Shown one piece after another: positions 34,903 to 48,115 of a DNA stretch of 64,000 nt; positions within the stretch are counted from its first letter, which is position 1; each line of letters starts with the position of its first letter. Source of the DNA: Carex sylvatica (taxonomy: Eukaryota > Streptophyta > Magnoliopsida > Poales > Cyperaceae). The notes below the pieces were generated by a model. It saw only the letters and a program-made list of their open reading frames with translations. It searched no databases and had not been told where the DNA came from. The stretch is taken from positions 58,371 through 122,370 of the forward strand of contig CAXKVR010000256.1 of the NCBI GenBank assembly GCA_964058845.1. Reading direction: 5' to 3'. The position numbers and the translations under genes were made by a program.

Positions 34903-36665
34903 TGTTGTGTATTTTAGGGGTCTTTATTTTATGACTAATTCGTACACTTATGCTTTAAATTTATAGACCTAAATACACAAAGTAGATTGAATTGCAAGCA
35001 CACAATCTATCCTTATAGTACTAAGGTATCGATCCAAAAACTAAGGCAATTGTAATTTTTATTTAAACTAAATCAAAATTATATAAATTGCAAGTAAAAA
35101 TGGGGGGTTTGTTGCAAATTAACTAAAATTTGGGTTCAATACCCGAATGAGTTGGTTTGTAACAAGAAACTAAATTAAAACAAATAAAATAGTTTTGAAA
35201 TCAAGATAGCGAAGTCTAAGGACTTTTGGTCTACAATCACTTGGTCAATCTATTTACTTTTGGAGTTCTCTAAATTTATGTCATTGTCTTGATGAGAAAT
35301 TCCAACTAGATTGGTCTATTTCTAGTTCCTACAAATATCTTTCATAATTCATGACTCCATGTTAATGTACCTCTTAATTAGGACTGTCACTACCTAATTT
35401 GGTTATTTAATAGGAGGCATATACTACTACTACTTGGTACCATATTTGGTTCTATAATTTTGGGGATAGATCCGAATCCAATCAACCTTATCTACTCCCT
35501 AAGATTATTTGTGTACAATGAAAATGTTTCTTCTTTATCAAATACCCTTAATGCTAAAGTACCGTCACTATCCTAACAATGTTCGATTACCAAAACACAG
35601 TCATGCATAACTCACAAATATATAAAATAAAATCAAACATCAAGCCAAAAAAATCATCATGAGGAGAACATCCAAGTAAATAGACTAACATAAGTTCATG
35701 CTACAACATAAGCCCTTAGAGAGAAAATTAGTCTCTCATGGGTGCAATCACAAAAACAATAACATTCATGATAGAAAATAAGAAATCTAACATAAGTAAA
35801 ATAAGAAAATAACAAGAGAAATAGAATAAACAAATTCCCAAGTTATACCTCAGTTCTTCCTTGCAAGCTCCTTGAGATCCGCTAAGTCCTTCAATCCTTC
35901 ACGCCTTTGATTTACTTGAGAGATGAGATGGATGTAGAAGGTGATTATGGTTTGATGGTAGAGAATGGTGGTATCCAAAGATGGCTTCCTCAAAGGGGAG
36001 ATAATCTTCCTCTTGCTGCCTCCCTCTCATTTATAGCTATTTTGTGACTTGGGGAGTAAGCAACCAATAATAGAAGGTGAATCAATCAAGATCTCATGAG
36101 ATATGACAATAGATTTCAGCTGATTTCTTTCTAAAAAGATTCTTGTAACTTTAACATTATAAATTCTGATTTCTAACATTCCTAGAATTGTAGATCTCGT
36201 TGTCATATTTTCAACAAGCTTTTATTTACCTAAAACGGAGTTCGTATGGCCCGGATATGGTCAAAATACGAAAGGGTGTCGAAAGCTGGAATTCCTACGA
36301 AAATATGTGCGTCCAGGGGTGCCCGCACCTTAGGCCGCACAGAGCCTCTGTTTCTGCTTCTTTTGCTCTGTTGTGCGGATTGGGTAGGCCGCATCTTAGG
36401 CTGCACGGAGCCTCTGACTCGGCTGTGAACCAAACTTCAAATGGGCATAACTCATTATTCGTAGCTCCGTTTTCAGTATTCTACCACTTTTCGAAAAGCT
36501 TGCGAAAAGATCTATAATTTGCTTCATTTTCTGTAATTTAAATAGACTTGGACAGTAACTTAATTATTGGTGTAATTCTAAACTAAATTAACCTAAATGC
36601 ATGAAAATTTATCAAGTTATCGATATAAAACCCTAGGTAAAAGTGTACATAATTTATGCTCATCA
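34903..36665 (-). mobile_element. solo LTR of 1763 bp with perfect 5-bp target duplication
   Basis: Flanks 34898-34902 and 36666-36670 are both ATTGT. The plus-strand ends are TGTTGTGTATTTTAG and GCTCATCA; on the minus strand it starts TGATGAGCATAAATTATG, the usual beginning of one plant LTR group. It includes an imperfect duplication around 36310 and 36390 ('ggccgca..ttaggc.gcac.gagcctctg'). No internal domains. Confidence 0.85.
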
Positions 36666-36985
36666 ATTGTATTTAAATATTATAAAAATTGTCTAATATG
36701 TGAATATTGAAGAAAATTTGTGCATAACATATAATCATAAGATGATAAAGAGAGCTGAGAATTTTTCTTCGAATTTTAGAAATCTTGTAGTGAATGTCAT
36801 ATGATTAATTATTTGAGACAATTTTAGAAAATATAGACTTTCATTTTTATGCATCTCATTCATATGACGTGTGTGTGATATATATTTGACTTGACATCTC
36901 ATGAAAGTGATTGTATACATACAAATATATCTAAAAGAAAGTTCATTCGAGTTGATATCTCGCACTCTCAACAGTCTTTTATCTA

Positions 36986-37300
36986 TTAGGAGTGTATTAG
37001 GGTTACCACTACTCTCTTTTGTTGTCATCTGGAGACAATATTATAGTGCTGCAAATACCTTCAATTTGAGTGTTGTATTAGATTGTAATTACCCTCTTCT
37101 CTTGTCATATAGAGAAACTACTAGTGTCCAAGAAAGGCTTTTAATTGGAGTGTTGTATTATGCTTGCAACTACCTTATTCTCTTGTTATATGGAGACACT
37201 TGTAATATGTTGCAAAGACCTTCAACTACTCTCTTCTATTGCCATTTGGAGACACTACTAGAGTGCTGAAAATACCTTCGATTAGAGTGTTGTATTAGGT
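36986..37300 (+). repeat. 78-bp tandem repeat, array 3 (about 4 copies)
   Basis: Same unit as the arrays at 29.3 and 31.7 kb, with deletions in the second and last copies. It directly abuts an LTR fragment on the right. Confidence 0.85.
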
Positions 37301-37498
37301 CTTTTTAGTCCATTCCTCGGTTTATCATGACTCATCCTTGATATGTATAGCAATTGCACTTGTATCCTTAATGTGTATAACAATTTATATCATCACGAAC
37401 CTACATAATATCTCAAGATAAGAAACTATCAAATTCAACAAATATATATTTTGTAAATCTTGTCAGGCAGACTAAGTAGATTATTACATAGTCCAACA
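37301..37498 (-). mobile_element. copia-type LTR fragment (copy C)
   Basis: About 200 bp matching the end of LTR copies A and B: 'gaacctacataatatctcaag', 'ttttgtaaatcttgtca' and the terminal 'catagtccaaca'. Confidence 0.6.
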
Positions 37499-39331
37499 GA
37501 TATTTTATTTTTCATTCTATTATTTAGTATAGTTAGTTTGTATTTCTGATTGTTGTTTAAATTTATCTCATTTAGGGAAAAATAGTTATTTAGTGAGATT
37601 TAGAGAGAAATTCAATGTAACTTTTTACTGATAAGCAAGTTATTTTGACCAATTTAATTTACAAGAGCACTTCTAACATTGATGTTGTAATTTTTACAAG
37701 TTCTACGATACCCACAATTAAGGAGTACATGAGCTCATTTTTCAGATCTTTAATTTGTTGTAGGTGAATTATGGATATACTTCTGGAAGAAACTTGTGAA
37801 ATTAGAGGCAAGAATGGTAAGGGTCGAGTTAAGAAAAAAGATGTGAACAACAAAAGTAGAGAGAGATGCAAATGGGTCTGATTGGGAGACAAAAATGTCT
37901 TGAATTTGTTAGATGAGGTTCAAGTAGACGACAAGACCCAAATAGTGATCGCGGGTATGATGATCACGAATGGAGTAACGTGTATAATGAGTTCACTAAG
38001 AATAGCACACAAAATTGTGTTTACCGAGTTTGAAGATGTGTTGGAAAACTTGAAATATGATTTCAGTTTTTTTCTGTACATGGCTAATCATAGTGCCCGA
38101 AGATGCATGCTTGGACAGATCTTGAGGTATTTGAGCATTTCATAGTCTGTTAAGCTTTTAATCAAAGAAAATAGGTTCAGGTTGTACACAGTTTTAGTAT
38201 TATCTTTTTCTAGATTTTTTTTTGTTTAATGCCTCATTAGAATCAAACTGAGTAGGCCTCGAACTTATGGTGGTAAAATGGGATTCCACCAAATAGTGTA
38301 CTAGTACTCAAAGTTAAGAGTATTGGATCTCACTTATTGCTCAATTGAGCCAAGTAGTGTACTAGTGTACAAGATGAAAGAACTAAGTTGATTACTCAAT
38401 TGAGCCAAGCAAATCAGGTACATGATCATGTTTGGAACAAGTTAGAATTATTGGCATTACCAATAGCAATTCACGTGGATATGGAGATGAGTTTGACTAA
38501 TTCTTGGATAAGAGGTTGTTTTATGAAAGAAGTTGATAACGAATGCTTGATGACGATTGTCGATCGTGCAGTTGGATTGTTTCGCTCTGTCAACTATCTC
38601 TTAATTCCTAACCAGTCCAAATAGACTCGATAGATTTGACCTACTTTTGTTAAATAGGTTAATGTTATATTGACTTTTATTCATATGACATAATCTATTA
38701 TAGTTTATGTCATATTTGTGATATAGTAGCTTATATTTTGAATTTGGATCACAATATACTTGGTGATTATTTTTTTCAATTATATATGGTGTACTAAGCG
38801 TTAAATGTTAATTATATGTAATTGTGTTGAACATCTAAAATTAAACCCAATGATTAATTATATTTTTACTTTATTATGTTGTGTGATTAGTATATATTGT
38901 TTTGCATTAAGCTCGTCCAACAATTTGATGCATATTGTAGTATTTTTTGTTATATTTTTTATTTATTCATTAATGTACAGATACATTCTTGTAGTTTGTA
39001 CATATTAATAAGTTGATTGAATTATTGTAGTTTGTACATTTAATTAGTTAATTGAATTATTGCAGTTAAAACGATTGGATGTTCTTTCAAGCCGATAATC
39101 ACTCTACATGTTTTATAATAGAAATGGTAGTATAGTCTTTAACATGATATCTCATGTAACAATATATATTTTATTCAATTTAAGTTTCATCGTCCTAATC
39201 TTATATGTGCCGAACAATTCTTTCTTAGCAAAACTTAAATTCTTAAGTTGCAATCCTCTAAGCTTCCTTGTCGAACACTACCTATGAGCTACGTATAAAT
39301 AATATTATGTTGATGACAATCTTATTTTGAG
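37499..39331. other. intergenic; unrecognised near-continuous reading frames
   Basis: The plus strand at 37770-38143 reads MDILLEETCEIRGKNGKG.., one TGA, then LGDKNVLNLLDEVQVDDKTQ and on to 38143. A second frame at 38388-38624 gives AIHVDMEMSLTNSWIRGCFM. They share no domain I know. They could be a decayed transposon or gene remnant. The rest is AT-rich. Confidence 0.3.
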
Positions 39332-39723
39332 GAGGGTTAAAATAATTCATGATTTTTCAAGCCCTCAACATATCTTACATTCCTTATCTATTTGTTTTTT
39401 CAAAGTCAAAACAGTCGATCTGAACCAATAAACATAATCTTCAAATTAAAATGTGTTTGGAGATCAAATTTTATATATTTTGGAACATCTTTACTATAGT
39501 TTTAGATAGTTACAAAATGAGTGTTTCTTGACCATTCAAAAATATTGATTTTGTACTTATCTAAAAAATAGTAAACAAGTTTCAAAAATATAAAATTTGA
39601 TCCTCTAAAACATTGTCATATGGAGATCATGTTAATCGGTTCGAATCAATTTTGACCTTAAAAACATAGATAAAAGATATGAGACATGATGAAACATGAA
39701 AAACGTGAGATATTTGAACCCTC
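39332..39723. mobile_element. degenerate foldback MITE
   Basis: Ends GAGGGTTAAAATA and, reverse-complemented, GAGGGTTCAAATA. Inside are the inverted phrases seen in the other foldback elements ('gatctgaacc', 'ttggagatcaaattttata'). The target duplication is not recognisable. Confidence 0.55.
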
Positions 39724-40483
39724 ATCTCTTACTTTAAGTTAATGATTTAATAGTTAAAATGGGATAGTGTAGCAACCAAGAACCAAAACTACTATCACAT
39801 ACCTTCTATATACTTGTTTCTTAGTTAATATTTACTGATATGGACTCAAGTGCAACACACTTGGTCACACTGAATTCTCTTCCATCGCAACAATGGTGCA
39901 GTGAACATGAAACTCTATTTTCAGAAAATTTAGGGTTGTATAAATAAAGTATAAAGTATTCTTTTTATGTTTCAAGGCCACAATTTATTTCCCCACCTTC
40001 ATTTTTAGATAACTGTTTTCATTATTTAAAGAAGAGTTATTTATGATTTTGGAAGAGAATGAAAAAGAAAAGGAGACGAGTAGGGAAGGAGAGGAGGGAT
40101 GGGACTTTGAAAATTTTGAAATATATGGTTCACGGAACCAACGGTTCGGTGAAAGTTCTAGATGCGAATCCTCTATTCTGAGTTATTGGGATGAGCAAAA
40201 AAAATAGTCAGTAGACAAAGTGCACTTTTTTTCTCCACCAAATTAATGGTTCGGTGGAGCTGTGTTTTGTAAATTTCTTCCGCTCGATACTTTTTAGTTA
40301 GAACATTTTTGTTTAATTATAATTTTAAAAGAATGACTTTCTGTAAGAGAAATTTAAGTATTTTGTTAATGTTTGGATAAGGAAAATAATAATTCAGAAC
40401 TTTTATGGGTATTTATGTAGTTTTGCACGGGCTCAACTTGCGTCGTCTCGGCTTATAATGGGCCGCCCATGTCCTTTCCAACA
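39724..40483. other. AT-rich intergenic sequence
   Basis: No gene seen. A short inverted theme, 'accaacggttcggtgaa' near 40138 and 'ccaccaaattaatggttcggtggag' near 40238, is present but undefined. Confidence 0.4.
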
Positions 40484-40700
40484 AATTCGTATCCTCTGCA
40501 TTAACTCTAAAGGGAATCTTTTGAGTTAATGAGCATTGACCATCCGATTTGTTTTAAGATTCGTGCAGACTAAATCCGCACAAATATTAAAGGCCCCCTA
40601 TATCATAAACAGGGGCCGGATTGACTCCGTTTAAAATCAGACGGTCAAGATTCATTAACTCAAAAGATTCCTTTTTGAGTTAATGCAGAGGATATGCACT
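40484..40700. mobile_element. MITE, family 'TCCTCTGCATTAACTC' (copy 2)
   Basis: Inverted ends ATCCTCTGCATTAACTC and GAGTTAATGCAGAGGAT, with the same internal order as 3593-3812. Confidence 0.75.
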
Positions 40701-40728
40701 CCTTTCCGACCAGGTCCATTCTTACGGA

Positions 40729-40905
40729 ATTCGTATCCTGTGAGATATCTCATATTTTGCGTGACTTTTTGGAAAATCTGAACTGTTCAAATACGCTCTG
40801 CACGAATCTCGAAGCTCAATAATACTGGGCCCCTGCGCTACCCCCGAATAGGCACCGGACACGTCGGTCACGCAAAAGTTGAGATATCTCAGAGGATACG
40901 CACCC
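40729..40905. mobile_element. MITE, family 'GTATCCTGTGAGATATCTCA' (copy 1)
   Basis: The left end GTATCCTGTGAGATATCTCA, continuing with GCGTGAC, is inverted on the right (GTCACGCAAAAGTTGAGATA, then GAGGATAC). A second copy is at 55131-55309. Confidence 0.75.
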
Positions 40906-41708
40906 TTTCTTACGTACCTCGTTGAACGTAAATTTGTCCTCCACCACTTGATAAGTACAAAAACTCCAGGTAATAATTTGTCCTCTACCACTTGATCAAT
41001 ACAAAACTCCAATCAATTGTTACTAGTTAGAACTTAGACATCGCTTAACGCACAACATTTGGAATTCATATCACCTAAGCTAAAATACCATTCATGTTTA
41101 AATCCGGACCATCCGTTCATAATCCGCACAAATATTAAAGGGATTCTGTGCATCCATCTCGGACCAGATTGGTCCAGATTCTGATCGAACGGACTGATTC
41201 TAAAAGGAAATATTTTGTTGCCTCAGAGGATAATAAGGAATTATTTCAAGATATTGGTTAATATTTAGGACAGGCTAAATAATACAAGCGAATTTACGCC
41301 AATAGTACCATGGTAGTCTAATATATACCTATTACATCCTGTTACTTGGAGCTTCAACGACCACTGAATACACCTTTTAAGGATATTTTAAGGATCTTTT
41401 AAGGATCTTTGAGGATTTGGTAATAAACTAGCAAATCCAAATCAAACAGACCAAATTCTAACACATACAACTAGATTTACTAAGCCTTCTGACACGGATT
41501 AGTAGAATTATTGGCATTAATTCAATGCCTTTTCTAAAGTTGAAAAAAAAAAGCTATATTATCAGGCTTCAAGCATCCTTCGATTTAGGTTTCAATTCAG
41601 CCTCAGAACTTCCTCTTTGCAACCTTATCCGAAAAAAGATGCACCAAAGAAGTCAGTAAAATTAATAAACATGGGCACTTATTAAAATAACATCATCAAT
41701 TTCAAAAC
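40906..41708. other. downstream flank of the bHLH gene
   Basis: Intergenic and probable 3' UTR. The phrase 'ttttaaggatctttt' is locally repeated at 41370-41410. No other gene. Confidence 0.4.
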
Positions 41709-44700
41709 TTACCCGTGCAAATGTTGAACATAAATCTGGCTTCCAGGATTATTTCTTGTAGGCAGATCGTGTGGTTGATTTCTTGCCACCGTGAAGTGAT
41801 CATTGTTCACCATATGAGATGCTGGAGGTAAAAAATTTTGGGATGGGCCCACATCTGACGACTTAATCTCGTTTGCTTCAAAATTAAATACAAATTGTGA
41901 GACTAGAAGAAACAAATTTACATGTTGAATTTGAAAATCCAACTTAGTCCAAAGATTCTTAACTGATTTGATAACGTAAAAATATTGTAAGACTACCAGT
42001 TATTTAAAAATATTTTTGGACTTGTAAGAATAAAAAAAATATAAATGATAGATATTTTTATACCAGGTGCACGTTCTGATGTCTGTCCAGTAGAAAGTTG
42101 CTGAGTTGACAACATCTCGTTTTGAAATATCATCTAAAGAAATATATTTCAGGGAAAATCTGATCAATTGGTATTCAGAAGAAATTAGGCCAGTAATCTT
42201 TTTTAATTAGATTATTTCAACTTGAGAATGCTTGAACAACACAATACAGAACTCAAAAAATGATAAATACTTAAAAGTCTGCAAGAATAATATCATGTAC
42301 TTGGAGGTAATTTGACCCATAATTGAGAAGAATGAAGTACTTAAAGTGTAAAAGGAAAAATACTAAGTTGTCTTTACAAGTACAACCAATAATGTAAGGG
42401 ATCCAAACAATAAAGTACTTTGTGTATGATGTCAGCCAAGTATTACTAGGTGCTCATAGAGTGTTGTACTGGTATGAACTGACTGTGATGAACAGTCAAA
42501 ATTTCAGCTTTTAGTGTCCCCTTTTTGAACTTATGTTGCGTGTAATTGGCCAAATAAAATTAGGAAAGTGGATTTTAAACTGTGAATTAGAAAATCATTT
42601 TTATTGTCCCATAATTTATCTTAACTGATTAACAGTAGACATTGGTATTAAATGATACCAGTACCATTTCAGTAATTTTACCTCAGTACAGACTGGCATC
42701 GGAAAGTGTTGTGAGGTCTCAGAATGAAATAACGGCTCATGGCTGTTGCCATAATTTGGAACACTGGGTCCCACCAGAGGTTGACGAGGGTGCATGGCAT
42801 GATTTAGCGGGTCAAACAGCCGTGGAGTGGCCACATCTGGGTTAACGGGTGGGACATCCAAACCCGCACTTGCATCAGCGCCTTGAGGCACTGAGACACC
42901 TGCAAGCATCTGTGAGGCTTGGAGATGCTGAAGAGCACCCGAAAGATAATTTGGGTCCAAGTACAAACCATTTCTCATTGATAGCATCTGTAAAAGATAA
43001 TATATGTAAATGATATTATTGTTTTGAAATAGCATTTTAGCACTAAACTCCAAAAGGTTATCCAAAGATCAGGCTACTCTTTGTTATACCGTTTAATAAC
43101 ATACAGAATATAAATTTCTCTGTATAGTATATGTGTTTCCAGTTATGTATCAACTGAACATATTATTCTGGTATCTCAAAAAACGGACATGAACATCAAG
43201 ATCATACAATTTCTAAAGGAGTAAAAAATTGATTCATTGCAAAGTCCAATACAAAACAATGCAGTTACTCATGAAGTGTTGACTCATGAAACTCATGCTC
43301 TCAAGGAATAAAATGCCAAGCGAATAACTAAAAATATAATACATTACCTGAACTTGAAGTTGAAGCTGCTTGAGATACTCAATCGCCTCATCAAGCATTG
43401 ATGCCTTGTCCGTCTACATATAAATGTAATTATTATAGAAATGTACATAAATAAATAAATAATGAGAGCAAAATCAAAGGAGGAAAAAAAGTTCCGCATT
43501 AATCACTACCTTGTTGGAGTTTGGTATCAGACTTTGTAACGCCCGCATTTTCTCATTTATTCGACTTCTCCTCCTCTGTATCCAATGAAAATAACACATA
43601 AATAGCAGAGGCGAAACTTAAAAAATTCAGATTTGAGAGGGGGGGTGGGCTGAAAAAAAAAATGCATACTATGAATATATGAATTTGTGGACATTGGAAT
43701 TTGAACCCAAGTCTCCACAACCACATAATGGAATCCTAACCACTAGGGGAGCTGAACTATAAAAAAAAAACTTTACAAAAAAGATTCAATTAAATTTCAA
43801 TATGCATGATTAAAAAATTTAAAAATCATGGGGCTGGCTAAGCACCCGCACCCTCTGGATTGACTTCTGGTCCGTCCCTAATAAACTGTATTGTAGTCTG
43901 CATAGCTGTCAGATTTGGTATCTATATGAATATTTAATTTATAATTGGGACATAATGAGATTGGTTTGGGATTGTAAAGTTCTACGAGTAGCGTGAGACT
44001 GAATACTTAGCAGTCAGACTACTTGAATTTATGTTTATTTCAACAACGTAAAAATGTTGGTGATGATAAATAACATTTCAATTCGAAAAATAAATATATA
44101 TAATAGCAACATGGTGTGCCTCTTTTTATATATTGACAATATGTGATTTTAGAATTACTTGACGACATGAAGCTTTCCTCTAAAATTATATAATATTGCA
44201 AGAGTGAGGCTATGGTAATATGCATATTACGGATCGACCCGTACTATGGATCCATATCTCTATTTTCAAAGTTCAAACAGTTGATCCAAACCGTTAGACA
44301 TAATGTCTCCATGAAAATGTACTTGAAGACAGAAATTTACATTTTTTTTTAGAAGTTTTTTACTTTTTATTAATTAGGTAGAAAACCACTACTTTTGGCT
44401 TTCGGATGGTGCAGAATTTTTACATCAAGTGATTTTCTACTTACTATAAAAATAATAAAAATATTCTAATGTAAAATTTGGTGTCCAAGTACATTTCATA
44501 TGGAGATCATGTTTAACGGTTTGGATCAACTGTTTGAACTTAGAAAATAGAGATATTGGATCCATAGCACGGGTCAATCCGTAATGTGCATATCACCATA
44601 GCCTCACTCAATATTGCAATTCAATCCATAAAATAGAGAATCTATTGTTTATCATCGTAAATTTCACAAATGTTCATTATGGTAATAGTTTAGTGAACAA

Positions 44701-45628
44701 CAAGGATTCTGGAATTGTGTTCATAGATCATCCATATAGTTCTAAGAGGTGATTCAATGAGATTCTACACAATTTATGATGGTATAATGATTTGTTATAA
44801 AATATTCTTTAATAATTTGGAACAGATTTCCAACAGAGTCATATAGTCATAGAACTCTTAAGATCCGATCCAAAGCATGTCTACAAAATAACTTGCAATG
44901 CTACCAATTACTATTGAGGCTGTTAGAAACAGAAAGAAACATCTAGTGATTGTTATGTCTAGTTTATGACAGACATTCCCACCATCTGGTTTTGTAAATC
45001 TAGTGTAAAAAGTAACATTTTTCTTCAATGCCCTTGAGATCCTATCACTGGAGCAGAAATCCTTATTTAAATGTATTACTCAAGAGGACGCAATTCTCGT
45101 GAATAGCATCCGAGGCCCTTTAATAAAAAAAACAAAATTGTATTTCTCATAATAATTTTTTCCCAATCGGTTGATATGACAAGGCTCCACACACAAAGAG
45201 CACAAAGTTCAGTCAATAGCATTTCTCCAAAAAACAAAATATCAACCTGCTATTCTATTAAAACAGTATTTTACTTGAACATTGATGCAAAAATAAAAAG
45301 ATGAAATCACCTTTTCTGACAAATTGTGAACCTCAGCCGCTCGGCTTCTCTTGCTTCCGGAGCTTCTCGGCTTAGATGTCTTCACGGTTTCTTTTGAAAC
45401 ACCAACCCCATCCTACAAACATAAACAAATAACAACTATCATTTTAATTAACAACACAAATACAAGACATGTATTTTTCAAATCAACAAGCAAACTCTCA
45501 CAAAATACCTCGCTGAGGTCAAAATCTTGCTGAATCCTTTCATCCGAGTCCATGGACTCGCCACCAGAGCTCGGATTGAAGGATGATAGAAGCATTTTGA
45601 AATTGGTGATGTTGTTTTGGTGATCCAT
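41709..45628 (-). CDS. bHLH transcription factor, SPATULA/ALCATRAZ-like, seven exons, about 298 aa
   Basis: Exons on the minus strand: 45628-45509, 45412-45311, 43575-43510, 43413-43348, 42987-42682, 42133-42064 and 41875-41709 (stop). All junctions are GT..AG and in frame (phase 0, except phase 1 before the last exon). The basic region is SKRSRAAEVHNLSEK (exon 2) plus RRRSRINEKMRALQ (exon 3); the H-E-R residues for E-box binding are present. The helix-loop-helix continues with SLIPNSNK and TDKASMLDEAIEYLKQLQL, followed by MLSMRNGLYLDPNYLSGALQ, as in the SPT/ALC/PIF subfamily. The C-terminal half (exons 5-7) is not conserved. It is expected to be a nuclear DNA-binding dimer. SPT and ALC relatives act in carpel and fruit development and light/temperature growth control. 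I see no APB phytochrome-binding motif in the short N-terminus, so SPT/ALC-like is favoured over PIF. It appears intact. Confidence 0.92.
44202..44609. mobile_element. foldback Mutator-type MITE, 408 bp, in bHLH intron 2
   Basis: Ends GAGTGAGGCTATGGTAATAT and its near complement. The target duplication AATATTGCAA (10 bp) is perfect at 44192-44201 and 44610-44619. It lies in the 1.7-kb intron between exons 2 and 3, away from both splice sites. Confidence 0.9.
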
Positions 45629-47339
45629 GGAAGGGGCAGAGAGAATGAGAGGAAAAAATATCTCTTTTTTTTTTTTTTCCTTCTGCTCAAATATTCAATT
45701 AAAGTTTCCTCAAAAAGAAAATTTTAATCGGAAGAGAAGTCGTTCGAGTGACTTCAGACAACTTTAAGGCCCATACCTATCATCTCAAATTTGGTTCAAC
45801 TTTTGGGCTAGCTTTTACCTGAGATGGAGAGAAAGGTAGAGAGAGAGAGATGGAGGTATACAGCACGCAGCCACGCACACTAGGACAGCAGGACTAGCAG
45901 AGCACAGCACGGGTTTTAAGTCTCTGCAACGGGTCGCATTTATTGTTGAGATACCTTATTATATACATTTTTTGTGTGGAGTTGGTTTTACCAATTCGTA
46001 TTCTCTGCTTTACCTCAAATTTTGAGTTATGATCTGGACCGTTCGATGTTATAAGAGGGGACGGATTGACCCGAATTCTGATCTCAAAAATTAACTCAAA
46101 CGGTACGTTAATCCAGAGGATACGGATTCTGGTTTTAAAGGCTCTGAATAGTATTTCGATCTTCTCGATTCTCTCTCTTAGTTTACCTCGTAATCCTTGC
46201 TATTTGCTAAGTCCCTGTTCAGCCATTAACTGTTTCCGAGGAAAAAAAAAAAAAAAAATTCACTCAGCACTCTGTTCGACAAACGGAGAAAAAAGAAAAT
46301 GAGAATGAAATTGCAAAATTTTTTAACGGATTTTTATTATTCATATGAAAAAAAAAATTTTACTCTGAGTGAATATTTTTTTTCTCACATAAATAGTAAA
46401 AAATTTACTATAGCTAAATAGGATCTCAAAGTGAATTTTTTTTTTCACGCACAGTGTTTCGATCATTCAAATTGAGTCAGTTTCTTTTCCCATCTGGTAG
46501 CCAAACATGATATAATGCTCGTGGTAAACTGGTAATGCTTCAACTGAATTGATAAAAGAAAATCAGATCAAAACAAGGGTGGAAGTACCATATTACATAC
46601 GGAGTTAAGTGCCCTTTATTTTTTATTTTTAATTAAATATTTATATGTAATTTTTTATATAGTTTTAAATTAAAATATTATAAGTATTATAAAATTTACC
46701 ATTATTTGTAGTATATAAAATATATATAAATGATTTCACTTACGTTTGATTCTTGTAATAATTTGAAAGTATAGTTCCTCTCCTGAATTAAATTAATATA
46801 GTAATCGAAGTTAAATCTACGAGAAAATGATATGATTTCAAATATTAATCTTTTCCGATCATATTACGCTAAAAATTCTTGTTGTGTTCCTGCGTCAAAT
46901 TTTTTTAGTTTTTTGTATTTTTAACGTGTCCTAATATTTTAAATCATTATAATATAAATATAAACTGATTTATTAAAATAAAACTTTATGATATGTATAA
47001 TTTTCTGTAGATGCATGGAAAATATAATTATTTGAAAATAAAATATTTGTATCCGATCCGCTTGCATCTCAAATCTGTACTTGTCATTTAAAGTTAATTC
47101 CAAAAGATTTTAAAATTAAAGTTCAAAGCTTTTAAGTTTTCACAGCAGTTAAATATGAAAGAGGTGATATAAACATTCGTCATAGCTTATCCGGGGCACA
47201 ACTTTTAATGGGTTGGTCCATTCATATTTTTCTGCAAAAGGGTTCCAAGTACAAGACAAATTAATGACGCTCATCTCCGTTTCCGAGATACCCAATTCCC
47301 CATATTTATTACGCGTGGAATTTGTGTTACACGAAATTA
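45629..47339. other. upstream region of the bHLH gene and AT-rich intergenic sequence
   Basis: Holds a poly-T/pyrimidine 5' UTR-like stretch just upstream of the ATG (45660-45680), a (GA)n tract near 45840, and a remnant of the 'TCCTCTGCATTAACTC'-type repeat at about 45995-46125. No other gene. Confidence 0.4.
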
Positions 47340-48115
47340 GAGGTGGCAACGGGTGTTAAAGAACGAACTAGGCCATATTTGTATTCAGCTTGATGGCTTG
47401 TTTGAGCGAGTTTGGATTTTAGGTTCTGAGTTAAAACTATTGTTTAAGATCGACTCGTGGATTGTCCGAGCAAGCTGAGCTAGCTCGTTACTATCTTAGC
47501 AGATTTATAAATTTGTATATTTTATTTCCTGCTATATCTTAAATTTTCATAACACATCTTATCAATTATGACTAAAACAAAACAATATTTATATGACTGA
47601 TTACTAAGGAATACTCTTAATTCAATTATAATTAAGTAAATCAACTACTATAAATTAAGTTTACAGCTAAATTCATACATACAAATATATCAAAATTCTA
47701 AATTCATACAAACATATTCACATAATAAATTCATGCATACGAAATCAAATAAATTCATACAAATTAACTTAATTGCTTATAATTAATTCACACATATTTC
47801 ATACAAAATTACCAATCAATTAAACACAGTACAAAGTGCAATTGCCATAACACTGGCTATAACATCCATAAATCATAATATCCCCAATCTAAAGTGAACG
47901 GATCCGATTAAACTACTAACTATGTATATTAAAAAGCTCGTTAACGACCGAGCTGGCTCGTGCCGAGCCAAGCCAAACTCAAACTCGTTAATTTTGGCTC
48001 GAGTATGTAGCGAGCGAGCTAATTTTAACTCGATCCACTAACGAATGAGCTGTTACCGATCGAGTCACGAGCGAATACCAAGCGGGCCATGAGCCACGAG
48101 CTTTTTTGCCAGTGC
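47340..48115. mobile_element. non-autonomous hAT-like repeat ('aggtggcaa..ctcg' type)
   Basis: The left end is TTAGAGGTGGCAACGGG and the right end TTGCCAGTGCTA (inverted GGCAA core). Subterminal 'gagctcg/cgagct' words are dense at 47940-48110. The middle is AT-rich and non-coding. The 8-bp target duplication was not identified. Confidence 0.5.
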
